A stretch of 64,000 bases of DNA from Colwellia demingiae (GTDB lineage: Bacteria > Pseudomonadota > Gammaproteobacteria > Enterobacterales > Alteromonadaceae). The stretch lies in the NCBI RefSeq assembly GCF_007954275.1, contig NZ_VOLT01000004.1, positions 62,001 through 126,000 on the forward strand, given 5' to 3'. This document shows positions 38,638 to 48,273 of the stretch, in pieces (position 1 is the first letter of the stretch; each line of letters opens with the position of its first letter). The notes beneath the pieces were generated by a model that was given only the letters and a program-made list of their open reading frames with translations, ran no database searches and was not told the origin of the DNA. A program made the position numbers and the translations under genes.

Positions 38638-39811
38638 AAGGAAATTTGACCTCCCTGGTATAGATGAACTCAATAAAGATCAAAAAGCAGTTCTTCGCCT
38701 TAAAGAATCGGGACAACATTTAGTGATTGGAGGCCCCGGAACAGGGAAATCAGTTGTAGCATTATTACGAGCTAGGAAGTTTCATCAAAAAGATAATTAT
38801 TTGTTCTTAACCTTTAATCATGTTTTAAACTCTTCAACGAAGCAAGTCTGTGGTATAGAATTAAAATCAGATACAGCACAAAGTTGGTTCTATTCACTTC
38901 AATTTAATTTGGCTCCAGGGAATGATTTTGAGTTAAAAAAAATGCCACATAGAACAGACTCAAACGGTATGGAAATTCAACATTCGCCTAATTACGATAA
39001 AGTAATAGAAAGATTTGATAGTTATGTAAATCAGAAAAATTCTAACTTACCTGCAAATGATACTCACTTTATTATTGATGAAGGACAAGATTTACCTATT
39101 GGTTTTTATGAGTCATTGCAGTCATTAGGTTTTGAAAACTTCTTTATTGTAGCTGATCAAAATCAACAAATAACAGAGGAAAACTCATCTAGACAAGAAT
39201 TAACCGATGTTTTGGCTCTAGAAAATGATGAGGTTGTTGAGCTTAATGAAAACTACCGAAATAGCTCAACTATTGCAAAATTTGCGAACCATTTTTATAC
39301 AGATAAAGCATCTCCTGCGCCTAATTTACCTGATCGACCATCATTAGATACACCTACTCTTTATGTTTATGAAATGCTTAATAGTTGTATATCAATGATT
39401 CACCGTGAAGCTATTAGAGATACTGAAAGATTAATTGGTGTTATTGTTGCTACAGAAGCTAAAAGGGATACTTATACAAAAATTTTAACTAAAGCTGTGA
39501 CTAATGAAAATATAAATGTTTCTTCGTATTCGAATGAATCCAAACAAAATGTAAATATTGATTTTTCAATGGGGGGAGTTGTCGTGTTGTGCGACAAATC
39601 CGTTAAAGGAATTGAATTTGATACTGTTTTTATTGTTCTTGATGATTTGAAAATTATTAATAATGATGCGGACGCAATTAAGAAACGCTTGTATGTAATG
39701 TCTTCTAGAGCTAAAGAAAAATTATTTTTATTCAGAAGTGCTGTAATGCCTAATGAAGTTGAAGGGTTATTGCCAATAGACGAAAACTTAATGATAAGAG
39801 ATAAAATTTAA
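38630..39811 (+). CDS. short SF1 (UvrD-like) helicase/ATPase
   Basis: About 393 aa from ATG 38630, chosen because it has GAGGTG upstream and overlaps drmB by 8 bp; an ATG at 38618 is less likely. Walker A is GGPGTGKS, motif II is FIIDEGQDLP, and motif III is VADQNQQI. ELNENYRNS follows, and motif V/VI is VKGIEFDTVF and YVMSSRAKEKL. All core motifs are present but the usual helicase inserts are missing, so it may act as a DNA-sensing ATPase. It is third in the DrmAB operon. Confidence 0.78.
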   Translation: MSKRKFDLPGIDELNKDQKAVLRLKESGQHLVIGGPGTGKSVVALLRARKFHQKDNYLFLTFNHVLNSSTKQVCGIELKSDTAQSWFYSLQFNLAPGNDFELKKMPHRTDSNGMEIQHSPNYDKVIERFDSYVNQKNSNLPANDTHFIIDEGQDLPIGFYESLQSLGFENFFIVADQNQQITEENSSRQELTDVLALENDEVVELNENYRNSSTIAKFANHFYTDKASPAPNLPDRPSLDTPTLYVYEMLNSCISMIHREAIRDTERLIGVIVATEAKRDTYTKILTKAVTNENINVSSYSNESKQNVNIDFSMGGVVVLCDKSVKGIEFDTVFIVLDDLKIINNDADAIKKRLYVMSSRAKEKLFLFRSAVMPNEVEGLLPIDENLMIRDKI

Positions 39812-39812
39812 T

Positions 39813-41324
39813 ATGGCGATTACAGCTAAAGCAACCTGGTTACTCCCGACTAATACTGAAAACTTACAGATGGTGCTTGCTCAAGGTTTAATTACCGATG
39901 CTAGTGGATTTTTGGGTAGTTACTACAAAGACGTTCTCAATGAATGCCCTGGATATATTTCACTGTTTAAGAGTGAGGTTCCTGGCTCGGCCCTTAAATT
40001 ATCTAAGAGTGAAGATGATGGTTTGATTAGCTGTATTATTAAGATAAATTTAAAAGATATAACCCTTGGTGATTGTATCCATACTAGGTGTGATATTGAC
40101 GATAGTTTTAACAGTGAAAATGTAAGTCCCAAAGAATCAAATAATGTTCCAATTCCTTCACTTCAAGGTAAAAAAACAGATGAGTTGGATTATGAAAGTA
40201 TATTAATTCAGGCTCCATTACCATTAACTTGTATAGAAGAAGTAATTTTTTCGTGCAAAGCTGATTTAGATGAATTCAAAGACTCGTCTTCAAATGTCGG
40301 TAACGTTTCAACTAAAATATTGAAGTGTAAGGTTGATAAGAAAGCGTTCCAAAACACCACAGCAGGTAGTCATTTATTTCATGATAGTTTCTCTAACCTT
40401 GGGCACAATCCAATTGAGTATAACAAGGCTTATTCGTTTGGTGGGTTAGCTTCACTTTCATTTTATTTTTCAAAAAATGGAGAAGAGTCGGCTAATTTAT
40501 TTAATTCTATTAGCAAATTTACAGAAGATGAAAGTCAGTCTTTAGAGTACAAATGGATTTACGAGTACTTTTTTTCAAACGAAAAAAGCAAGCTTGAAAA
40601 ATGGAATGCCATTCTTGAAATTTTGAATGATTATAAAAAAAGAAGTGACATTGAGTATAAAAATAAAATTATAGAGTTTTTAAATTCAACAGCAGACACT
40701 CAACCTATTGCTGAGTTTTTAACTGACTACCATCGTTCAAAAATAGAAAAGTCTGATACTCAAATTATTGATGAATACATAGAACAATATAAGAAAGAGC
40801 CAAAGGTATTCAAAATTCGGTTTTTCTTATTCATGTTGTTTTACAAAGACAGTATTGAAAAGCTTATAAAATATACACATGTTGGGTTTAGAGAAGAAGA
40901 CTATGTTTTATTAGGTATGTTATTTGGCATGAATAATAGCTTTATAGGCTTGCCAAAATGGTTAGTTGAATATGAGAATTTACATATTTATATTTCAACA
41001 CTTATGGCGAATTATGCTCATAAACAAGCCAATACAGGATTGCATTTTAAAGAACCACCTAAGCCATTATTGCTAACAGAAATGCTTTCGCCTAAAAAAC
41101 TTGGATTTATAGCGTGGTTTGGTAAGAATTTTGATGCGAACAATTGCTTTAAAACAGTAATGCCTAACAAGGTGTTTCAGTGTGATAAAGGGAAGAGTAC
41201 ATACGAAGGAATTGTTGTTCCTGAATGTCAGATTGTAAATATTCCGTTTTTTAAAACTATGTCGTCTGTTGTGTTAGACGATAAGGATTACAGCCGGATA
41301 TGTAAGGAATATAAGGGTAAGTAA
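39813..41324 (+). CDS. unknown 503-aa operon component
   Basis: No family recognised. It starts one base after the helicase stop and ends 4 nt before the NERD gene, so it is an integral member of this operon. The N-terminus (WLLPTNTENLQMVLAQGLIT) looks like a beta-rich domain. The middle (~200-330) is helical and charged, and the C-terminal part has conserved-looking aromatic segments (LGFIAWFGKNFDANNC). There are no nuclease or nucleotide motifs. It could be a recognition or scaffold subunit; that is speculation. Confidence 0.7.
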   Translation: MAITAKATWLLPTNTENLQMVLAQGLITDASGFLGSYYKDVLNECPGYISLFKSEVPGSALKLSKSEDDGLISCIIKINLKDITLGDCIHTRCDIDDSFNSENVSPKESNNVPIPSLQGKKTDELDYESILIQAPLPLTCIEEVIFSCKADLDEFKDSSSNVGNVSTKILKCKVDKKAFQNTTAGSHLFHDSFSNLGHNPIEYNKAYSFGGLASLSFYFSKNGEESANLFNSISKFTEDESQSLEYKWIYEYFFSNEKSKLEKWNAILEILNDYKKRSDIEYKNKIIEFLNSTADTQPIAEFLTDYHRSKIEKSDTQIIDEYIEQYKKEPKVFKIRFFLFMLFYKDSIEKLIKYTHVGFREEDYVLLGMLFGMNNSFIGLPKWLVEYENLHIYISTLMANYAHKQANTGLHFKEPPKPLLLTEMLSPKKLGFIAWFGKNFDANNCFKTVMPNKVFQCDKGKSTYEGIVVPECQIVNIPFFKTMSSVVLDDKDYSRICKEYKGK

Positions 41325-41328
41325 TCAG

Positions 41329-42915
41329 ATGGAAATAATCCCTAACTCCCCTTATGAAACTAACAGTAAAGCAGAGCTACGTGTCTTCAAAAAGCTCAAA
41401 GAAGCATATGTAAATGATTTTTCATATGCAGCCCTTCATTCACTCAATATAACAAACCATCAATTCAAAAAATTTGGTGAAGCAGATTTTGTTATTATTT
41501 CTAAATTTGGTGTTTTTGTCTTAGAAGTCAAAGGAGGGGGGATTGAATATGTTGATGGTCGGTGGTCAACTAGAAATAATCAAGGAAGTCATGTTATTCA
41601 AGATCCATTTAGACAAGCTGAAACAGCGATGCACGCCATTAAGGACGCTATTGTAAACTCTAATCAATTCCCACTCTCTTTAAATAAAAGCTTGCCCATT
41701 GGGTACGGTGTTATTTTTCCTGATACTGAATGGACACATAAAGGCTCTGAATGGGAACGGAAGATTATTTGTGACGGTAGAAATTTTCGTAATCTTGAAA
41801 ACTGGCTTAAAAACTTCTTTCATTACTGGCAGGGTAGACCTAGAAATAATACTTTGCTCTCAACAGACGATATTTCTAAATTAAAACAATTTTTGAGACC
41901 TAACTTTGAATTAGTTGAATCACTATATTCAAGACTTGAACGATCTGAAAGGTCAGTGGTTAAGCTAACAGAAGATCAATATAAGTATCTTGATATTGTT
42001 AGCGCTAATAAACAAGTCTTGTGTTCAGGTGGAGCTGGTACAGGAAAAACTTTTTTAGCAGCAGAGCTTGCTCGTAGATTTAGTAATGAAAATAGGTCGG
42101 TTGCAATTGTTTGTAAATCTAACTGGCTGCGAAGATATTTAGAGACCAGAATTGAAGATGAAAATGTGGTTATCTCCACTATTGAAAGCATTAAAGTAGA
42201 TAAAAAAAGAGCAGGTATAGATTCTTTCGATATTCTAATACTTGATGAGGGACAGGATTTTTTAAATTCTGAAGATATAGAGTTACTTGAAGATGTATTC
42301 GAAGGCGGCTTTGAGCATGGTGAGTGGTATATTTTTCATGATATAAATAATCAATCAGGTTTGTTCAGCCCAACTAAATACGAAGTATTAGCATACTTAG
42401 AGAGCTTTAAGCCTGCGAAAGTTCCTCTAACAACTAATTGCCGAAATACACTGAACATATTGTCATCAATTCAAATAAAACTTCAGGCCAATATGGGAAT
42501 TAAAGGTACAGGAATAGGGCCAGAAGTTGAAGAGTGTACTGTACATCATTCTGAATTATCATTAGCTTTAGAAAATAAAATCTCTGAATTACTAAGTAAA
42601 GGAGTAACGCCTGAGTCTATAACGATCTTATCTCCGCTTTCATACGAACGGTCGTCAATTTCATCTTTAACGAAAAAGTTACAAAATTCAATAATTAAAT
42701 TAGATGATTATTCTGTGAGAACTTTTCCTCCTAAAGGAATCAGCTTTGCTGAAATTAAAAACTTCAAAGGCTTAGAAAACGAAGTTATTATTGTTGTGGA
42801 TCTTATGAAACCAGAAGATTTAAAAGATAATGATAGTAAAACACTACATTATGTAGCGATGAGTAGAGCTAGAGGACTCTTGTCTCTCATATGGAATGAT
42901 AGTATTAGTCAGTAA
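41329..42915 (+). CDS. NERD nuclease fused to SF1 helicase
   Basis: 528 aa. An N-terminal NERD (nuclease-related) domain (~10-150) has the PD-(D/E)XK-like core: FGEADFVIISKFGVFVLEVK gives D, E and K. The helicase part has Walker A SGGAGTGKT near residue 240, motif II ILILDEGQDF, TTNCRNT, then FKGLENEVIIVVD and YVAMSRARG. It is predicted to unwind and cut DNA. It is the likely nuclease in place of DISARM's PLD protein DrmC. Confidence 0.82.
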   Translation: MEIIPNSPYETNSKAELRVFKKLKEAYVNDFSYAALHSLNITNHQFKKFGEADFVIISKFGVFVLEVKGGGIEYVDGRWSTRNNQGSHVIQDPFRQAETAMHAIKDAIVNSNQFPLSLNKSLPIGYGVIFPDTEWTHKGSEWERKIICDGRNFRNLENWLKNFFHYWQGRPRNNTLLSTDDISKLKQFLRPNFELVESLYSRLERSERSVVKLTEDQYKYLDIVSANKQVLCSGGAGTGKTFLAAELARRFSNENRSVAIVCKSNWLRRYLETRIEDENVVISTIESIKVDKKRAGIDSFDILILDEGQDFLNSEDIELLEDVFEGGFEHGEWYIFHDINNQSGLFSPTKYEVLAYLESFKPAKVPLTTNCRNTLNILSSIQIKLQANMGIKGTGIGPEVEECTVHHSELSLALENKISELLSKGVTPESITILSPLSYERSSISSLTKKLQNSIIKLDDYSVRTFPPKGISFAEIKNFKGLENEVIIVVDLMKPEDLKDNDSKTLHYVAMSRARGLLSLIWNDSISQ

Positions 42916-42962
42916 CTTGAGTACGTTTAGGTAAGATAAATCAGTACAGGGAATATTAATGA

Positions 42963-43943
42963 ATGGAAAGCTTAAAAGTACCTTATGGGTTAGACCATCA
43001 AGGTAAATTGGTTGTTGCTGATAACGCTTTGAAAAGTGATATATATAAATGCCCTTCATGTAATGCTGAGCTTGTTTTACGCTCAGGTGAAATAAGGACT
43101 AAGCATTTTTCTCATCCAACGTCTTCAAACTGTGGAACGGAGTCTATATTACATATTACAGCTAAAAAACTGATTGAGGATACAATAAATGCAAATGCAT
43201 TAGGTAAGTCATCAATTGCTTTGAAAAGTACGTGTGATAATTGCTGTAAAGAATTTAATCTAAACATACCCATGAAAACCTTTACAGGTTCCAGGCAAGA
43301 AGTAAGAGTTTCTGAATATATTTGTGATGTTGTTGGATTCAGAGGTGATGAGATCGCTATTGCTATAGAGATACTTAATACACATAAAGTCGATCAAAAG
43401 AAGGCTGAAAATCTCAATGTTTATTGGGTGGAGCTGAAAGCTGAGGATGTGTTAATCAACCCTAATGAATGGGCACCTGTTCAAAAACATCTGAAAGCGT
43501 CATTTTGCCGAAGTTGTAAAGACCGTTTTAAGCATATTAATACTTTGTGTGATAGCTGGGATATAGATCGGATCTTATATTCTGTCATTAAGAAATCTGA
43601 TTTGAGCATGTATGTTGCTGATACTGAAACTTGCTTTAAATGCAAAGAAGAAGTCCCTGTTTTTTGGTGGAAAGGGGTTCCTTTTTGTCAATCAGAGCCT
43701 CCGTATCCTCGACCATCTAGCGTCAAATATCGTAATTCGAAGCAATATGGTGGCTCTTACTGGGCGAATACTTGTGTGAATTGTAATGTGGTTCAAGGTG
43801 ATAACTTTTTGTATCTATTTGATAATGCTCCTTTCAAAGGCATGCCGATGGCTACTGTAATAAAAAAGAAAGAGATGGTAAAAATAGTAACGGGTAAATC
43901 TGCTACTTCTGAATTTATGAAAGTGATAAATAGAAATTTTTAG
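42963..43943 (+). CDS. CoiA-like nuclease with zinc fingers
   Basis: 326 aa. The N-terminus has the CoiA-like finger: CPSCNAEL, then IRTKHFSH, with LHITAKKLIED after it. The nuclease-like core follows at ~115-160 (EYICDVVGFRGDEIAIAIEI, then THKVDQKK), with Asp and Glu placed as in PD-(D/E)XK enzymes. More cysteine pairs lie at ~180 (CRSCKDRF), ~220 (CFKCKEE) and ~275. CoiA itself is a competence protein; here a DNA-cutting or DNA-sensing defence role is inferred from context. It is 47 nt after the NERD gene. Confidence 0.7.
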   Translation: MESLKVPYGLDHQGKLVVADNALKSDIYKCPSCNAELVLRSGEIRTKHFSHPTSSNCGTESILHITAKKLIEDTINANALGKSSIALKSTCDNCCKEFNLNIPMKTFTGSRQEVRVSEYICDVVGFRGDEIAIAIEILNTHKVDQKKAENLNVYWVELKAEDVLINPNEWAPVQKHLKASFCRSCKDRFKHINTLCDSWDIDRILYSVIKKSDLSMYVADTETCFKCKEEVPVFWWKGVPFCQSEPPYPRPSSVKYRNSKQYGGSYWANTCVNCNVVQGDNFLYLFDNAPFKGMPMATVIKKKEMVKIVTGKSATSEFMKVINRNF

Positions 43944-44000
43944 ATTAACCAAAGCCGAAGTCATGCAAATATTGTTGTAAGAAAGGAATCTTTAAAGATT

Positions 44001-46697
44001 ATGAAAGATAGAAAACTTATTGAGTATCTAGATAAAAAATTTGTTGCCGAAACAAGAAGAATAAATCCTCGTTATGTTGAATTCAATAACAAAGCAATTG
44101 AATTAACAGGTAAAGCTAAAAATGCAAAACAACTTGCTGAAGCTGAGAAGTGCTTCAAAAAAGCATTACAATTAACGGATAAAAACCTCTATATGAAAGC
44201 ATCTGCTCATCATGAGTTAGGGGTTTTTTATTTTACTCATTTTTCTCGTTTGCCTGGTGGACCTAAAAAAAATCTAAGGTTGGCGGAAACTTTTTTTAAT
44301 CGAGCTATTAATAGTAACGAACGTAAAAAATTCCGTGATAGTTACGCATCGAGTTTATCTCAATTAGCGGCCACTTACCGCAGAGCTGCACAAGAGCCTT
44401 TGTGGCACCAATCTCCAAAAGAATGTTTAGAGATAGCTGAAAAATTGCATAAAGAAGCGTTAGGTTTGTTGTCTGCATCATTACCTAATTTTATACGTTT
44501 AAACCAATCGGCAATTATTCATTTTAATTTGGCCAATGTACTATTTGATGTAGGGCGGATAGTTGATGCGTGTAATGCTCAATTTCAAGCTTTTGAATAC
44601 TATCTTGCTGCAATTAATGCTGCGCCAGATCAGATTTTTGTTTCGAAAATGAGACTAAAGCCAGTACAAATATTCCCTATTACTTTCGCTAAGCTTAAGC
44701 ATTTTTCAAATAAACCAGAGCATAAAAAGCTATGTGAATACATTATGGAAATATCGCCCAGTTTTGGAGTTTCTCCACATATACTGTTGAATACTAATCC
44801 AATAGCGGATATTAGTAACCCACTTGTCGAAATACGCCATCTAGTTAATCAAGCATCAAGTAAAAACTCTCTTGAAAGTGCAAGGGTATTGATGAAAAAA
44901 TTGTCTGAATTAATGGAATTGAGGCGTTCAACAAGTACAGATCAAGAAGCTGATAGAGTTGGAGTGCTCATACAGCAAGTGTGTTCTGGATTATCAAGGA
45001 TACTCTCAAGTAACCATGAGGGGTTAAGGGCATTTTCGGAGCTAGAAAATGTAAGTGCAATGAGGTTTTGTGAAAGTTCTAATAACCACTGGTTTTTACC
45101 TGAAAGCAAAGTTGTTAATGCTTTAAAAGAAACTCAGGGCCAAGTAGGATCATCTTATTATGGCTTAAATGAACTGGCATTAATTTTTAATGGCGGGAAG
45201 TTGGATAAAATTAAAAAACATCTTAAAGAATCCGCTATTTCATTAAAAAATCAAATAGAATTCAATGACTTTAAAGCTATTAATCTTGTATTTGACGATG
45301 AAAAATATGCCAGAATTATAGATGATTCAAGTAAAAGTAATAAACCAATAGATTTTTTGAATAAAGTTGCAGAGTTATGTTTGAAAGATTTTATAAAGAT
45401 TGGTTCTTATATCGATCAGTTAGACCCCATTTATTATCAACAACGGCTTAAAACATCTTTTATTAAAGAAAGTGATATTGAAGTTGCTCTAAGAAGTCAT
45501 CCAGGTTTGACCTTAGTTAAAATTGATATTGAAGACTATTATAATAACGTTCTCATATTAGTAGCATATATTGAGAATAATAAAGTAATCGTTAACTCAG
45601 TATTAATAGAGCTTCCAGACCAACTTGTTAATAACATAGCTGACATTGTAACTAATGGAAGCAAAACTATTGAGCAATGGCCATTAGATTTTATTGATTG
45701 GCGAAAAGTACTTCCTAAATGTTGTCATAAAGTTGGTTTATTACCTTCATTTTTTGCCTCTCATATTCCTTGGGTAGCTACAGGTGTTTCAGGTAGTCGA
45801 TTAGTTGACCTAGTAGAAGAGGTAAACTGGTTACCTTCAATTATGTACCTCAATATGGAAACTAAGTACTTTCAATCTAAAGGTGATGATTTTAATGTAA
45901 TGGGAGGGGGGACTTTATTTGATGATTTAGCTGATATAGAGCATCAAACTAATATCAATCTACTCAATAAAAATGAGATCGTTAATCTAATCAATAATGC
46001 TAATGTGTTTAGTTATTATGGTCATTGCGAACATCGTTATCCTGATAGACCAACCCTATTACTCCAAGACAATGCTATTAAAGATGTAGAATTGAGAACT
46101 GCTGTAAGAGGTGCAAATCGAATTGAGTTATGGGCATGCCAAAGCGGTAGCAACATACCACTTCATGTTTTAGCAAGTAATGTTAACGAAGCGTTTGGTA
46201 TGGATATGAGAATGCTTGAGTGGGGTGCTAAAACAGCTATCGGTACATTATGGGCCGTTCCTGAAATGGTTACTGCACATATTAAAAAATATTATCAAAC
46301 ATTGTTGAGTAATGGTATCTCTGCTTCAGTAGCTTTGCTTAGCTCTCAGCGCTGGTGGGTTAACCAAGGGGCTGATGAAGTAATTAATGCTATTAAGGTT
46401 AATGGAAAGATTCGCTATCTAAACTCTATTGGTTATAGCGGATTAAATCATGAATTCGCTGATACTATAATGGGACCTGTGTTGTCTTCTAAAGCCGAAT
46501 TGAAGTCTGATGAGCTAGTGGAGCTAGCTGCAACTTTTAAGCATCCTTTATCATGGGCAGGAATACGTTTTTGTGGAGTAAGCACTGTTAAAAGTACTTT
46601 TATAGAAAAAGATAAGATAGAGCTTAATGAAACTGAAAAAATAAAATTGAATCAGCTAATTAATGAAATGAATTTAGAATCAGGCTTTATTGTATGA
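44001..46697 (+). CDS. TPR-CHAT caspase-like protease
   Basis: 898 aa. The N-terminal ~300 residues form tetratricopeptide helices (AEAEKCFKKALQLTDKNLYM; ASAHHELGVFYF). The C-terminal CHAT domain, a caspase-fold peptidase, has the His-Cys dyad H675 (SYYGHCEHR) and C713 (LWACQSGSN), plus the family end GAKTAIGTLWAVPE. TPR-CHAT proteins are proteases activated by a sensor, as in the gRAMP/Craspase system. No gRAMP or CRISPR is present here. It overlaps the next gene by 4 bp, so the trio 44001-48210 is one unit. It follows the CoiA gene after 57 nt and may be part of that operon or separate. Confidence 0.85.
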   Translation: MKDRKLIEYLDKKFVAETRRINPRYVEFNNKAIELTGKAKNAKQLAEAEKCFKKALQLTDKNLYMKASAHHELGVFYFTHFSRLPGGPKKNLRLAETFFNRAINSNERKKFRDSYASSLSQLAATYRRAAQEPLWHQSPKECLEIAEKLHKEALGLLSASLPNFIRLNQSAIIHFNLANVLFDVGRIVDACNAQFQAFEYYLAAINAAPDQIFVSKMRLKPVQIFPITFAKLKHFSNKPEHKKLCEYIMEISPSFGVSPHILLNTNPIADISNPLVEIRHLVNQASSKNSLESARVLMKKLSELMELRRSTSTDQEADRVGVLIQQVCSGLSRILSSNHEGLRAFSELENVSAMRFCESSNNHWFLPESKVVNALKETQGQVGSSYYGLNELALIFNGGKLDKIKKHLKESAISLKNQIEFNDFKAINLVFDDEKYARIIDDSSKSNKPIDFLNKVAELCLKDFIKIGSYIDQLDPIYYQQRLKTSFIKESDIEVALRSHPGLTLVKIDIEDYYNNVLILVAYIENNKVIVNSVLIELPDQLVNNIADIVTNGSKTIEQWPLDFIDWRKVLPKCCHKVGLLPSFFASHIPWVATGVSGSRLVDLVEEVNWLPSIMYLNMETKYFQSKGDDFNVMGGGTLFDDLADIEHQTNINLLNKNEIVNLINNANVFSYYGHCEHRYPDRPTLLLQDNAIKDVELRTAVRGANRIELWACQSGSNIPLHVLASNVNEAFGMDMRMLEWGAKTAIGTLWAVPEMVTAHIKKYYQTLLSNGISASVALLSSQRWWVNQGADEVINAIKVNGKIRYLNSIGYSGLNHEFADTIMGPVLSSKAELKSDELVELAATFKHPLSWAGIRFCGVSTVKSTFIEKDKIELNETEKIKLNQLINEMNLESGFIV

Positions 46698-47623
46698 ATG
46701 TAAAAAACCTTCCAATAGAAGATTGGTCACAAGAAGGACGTGAAAAGTATATTAAAAAGAACAGAATAAGCGTAGAGCTTACGCTTGCTCAATCTTTGGA
46801 ATATTTTAAAGAAGATGTTATTACAGATGCTTTTGGAAGTCAGGAGAAAGCAGTTGTTAAAATAATAGAACTGTTCGTTTCATCAAGGTTCTCATTAGAG
46901 AAAGTAATGTATAAAGACTTAAAACTCTTCACACAATTAAAATTCTGGGTGAACTTTAAAACAGCAGGGAATGTTACAACTTCCTCTAAAATAGTAAGCA
47001 GTGAAGCTTGTAAGCATAATCAAGAAAAAGTGATGAATACAGACTTGTTATGTCTTGAGAAAATGTCAAATGTACTCCCTAAATTTAATCAGCGTGTTGC
47101 TGCGGATGTTATTACTTACTGGTTAAAAGCTAATAAAAAGTTATTAAATGAATTAGCATCAAAGGAAGCAATTGATTGGATGTCTGTGTTTTCTGAAATA
47201 GAAAATAGCGTCTCTAATACGCAAGAGACCCGTTATAAAGTAGATGCAGCATTTAGATTCTTATTTCTTTATTTAGGAGTGGATAAACAAAAGGATATAG
47301 CAATATTTTATGAAAAAAAATACCTGACTAAAGGCAATAATAAGCCGCAATATGTTTCAATGGATCGAGAAACTCATAAAAATAAGCATCTAGTACGATT
47401 AACCATAAAAAAAATTATTGATAGCTTTTCTCAAATTCATAAAACGAGTGACGATTCAGATATTTTAACACTCTCATTATTGAAAGTTATTGCTAAGAAA
47501 GCTGTTCTTGATGTTTATGAGGTTAACTCGAATAACCCTGATAAAAATGTTATTGAAGAGTATAGCCGGAAGCTAAAGAGCTTTAATAAGCATCCATCTT
47601 TTCTTAAAGAGGAGGCGTTATGA
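46694..47623 (+). CDS. unknown 309-aa CHAT partner
   Basis: Helical, basic cytoplasmic protein coupled to the CHAT gene (ATGA overlap) and to the next gene (ATGA overlap). It has two Cys near residue 105 and 120. The N-terminal half has a loose likeness to sigma-factor helices (YFKEDVITDAFGSQEKAVVK), too weak for a call. By position it is the candidate sensor, substrate or effector of the protease. Confidence 0.6.
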   Translation: MNVKNLPIEDWSQEGREKYIKKNRISVELTLAQSLEYFKEDVITDAFGSQEKAVVKIIELFVSSRFSLEKVMYKDLKLFTQLKFWVNFKTAGNVTTSSKIVSSEACKHNQEKVMNTDLLCLEKMSNVLPKFNQRVAADVITYWLKANKKLLNELASKEAIDWMSVFSEIENSVSNTQETRYKVDAAFRFLFLYLGVDKQKDIAIFYEKKYLTKGNNKPQYVSMDRETHKNKHLVRLTIKKIIDSFSQIHKTSDDSDILTLSLLKVIAKKAVLDVYEVNSNNPDKNVIEEYSRKLKSFNKHPSFLKEEAL

Positions 47624-48210
47624 TAATAAATAAACTGACTTTGGATGAATTAGTTCAAGGGCATGAGAGTGATTCTGATACTTGGCAGTTACTACTTAAA
47701 GATAGTGATAGAGAAGAAGTTTGGGATGAAGCTGTTAAAAAGCGTGAGCAACTCAACCTATTTTGTCTTTTTGCTGGTCAATGGCCAAATTTGGCTAGAA
47801 CATATAAAAAAATTCATTCATCCATCAGAAAGAGTAATGATTCACCTGAGATAAAATTATTTGAAGTTACTCATCCTAGTGAACCGTTCCAAGTTGCTTT
47901 AGGTAACACTGAGTCCTCTACAATGGATTCTGATATGTTATCGCTTGATATCCATTGGGGTGAACAACAAATAATTGAACTAGAAGAAGTGAAATCAATC
48001 AAATTTTCTGTTGATACGTGTATGTCCATTCATTACTCGTATGGTGAACATACCGGGTGGATCACGACAGACGACTCATGGGATTTTCATCCTTCGGAAG
48101 GAGCTGTGCTGTTAACATTTATCGATGGGATTCGAAATGAACATGAGGAATATTATTCTATAACCCAAAATGCTAAGTCTATTTCGACAATAGTTTTATT
48201 ACCTAAATAA
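47620..48210 (+). CDS. unknown 196-aa CHAT partner
   Basis: Third gene of the CHAT trio, overlapping its predecessor by 4 bp. The protein is acidic with a Trp-rich C-terminal half (SLDIHWGEQQIIELEE, HTGWITTDDSWDF) that looks like a beta-sandwich. No family is recognised. A helical N-terminus (EEVWDEAVKKREQLNLF) could contact the TPR protein. Confidence 0.6.
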   Translation: MIINKLTLDELVQGHESDSDTWQLLLKDSDREEVWDEAVKKREQLNLFCLFAGQWPNLARTYKKIHSSIRKSNDSPEIKLFEVTHPSEPFQVALGNTESSTMDSDMLSLDIHWGEQQIIELEEVKSIKFSVDTCMSIHYSYGEHTGWITTDDSWDFHPSEGAVLLTFIDGIRNEHEEYYSITQNAKSISTIVLLPK

Positions 48211-48273
48211 AAAAGCGAAAAAAAATAAGCTGAGCTGCGTATAGGAGTACCAATAACAAAAAGGTATTTCTAA

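Noticed and set aside
46694-47623. Sigma factor partner of the CHAT protease
   Set aside because: Only a loose helical likeness in the N-terminal half; no region 2 or 4 signature can be defended.
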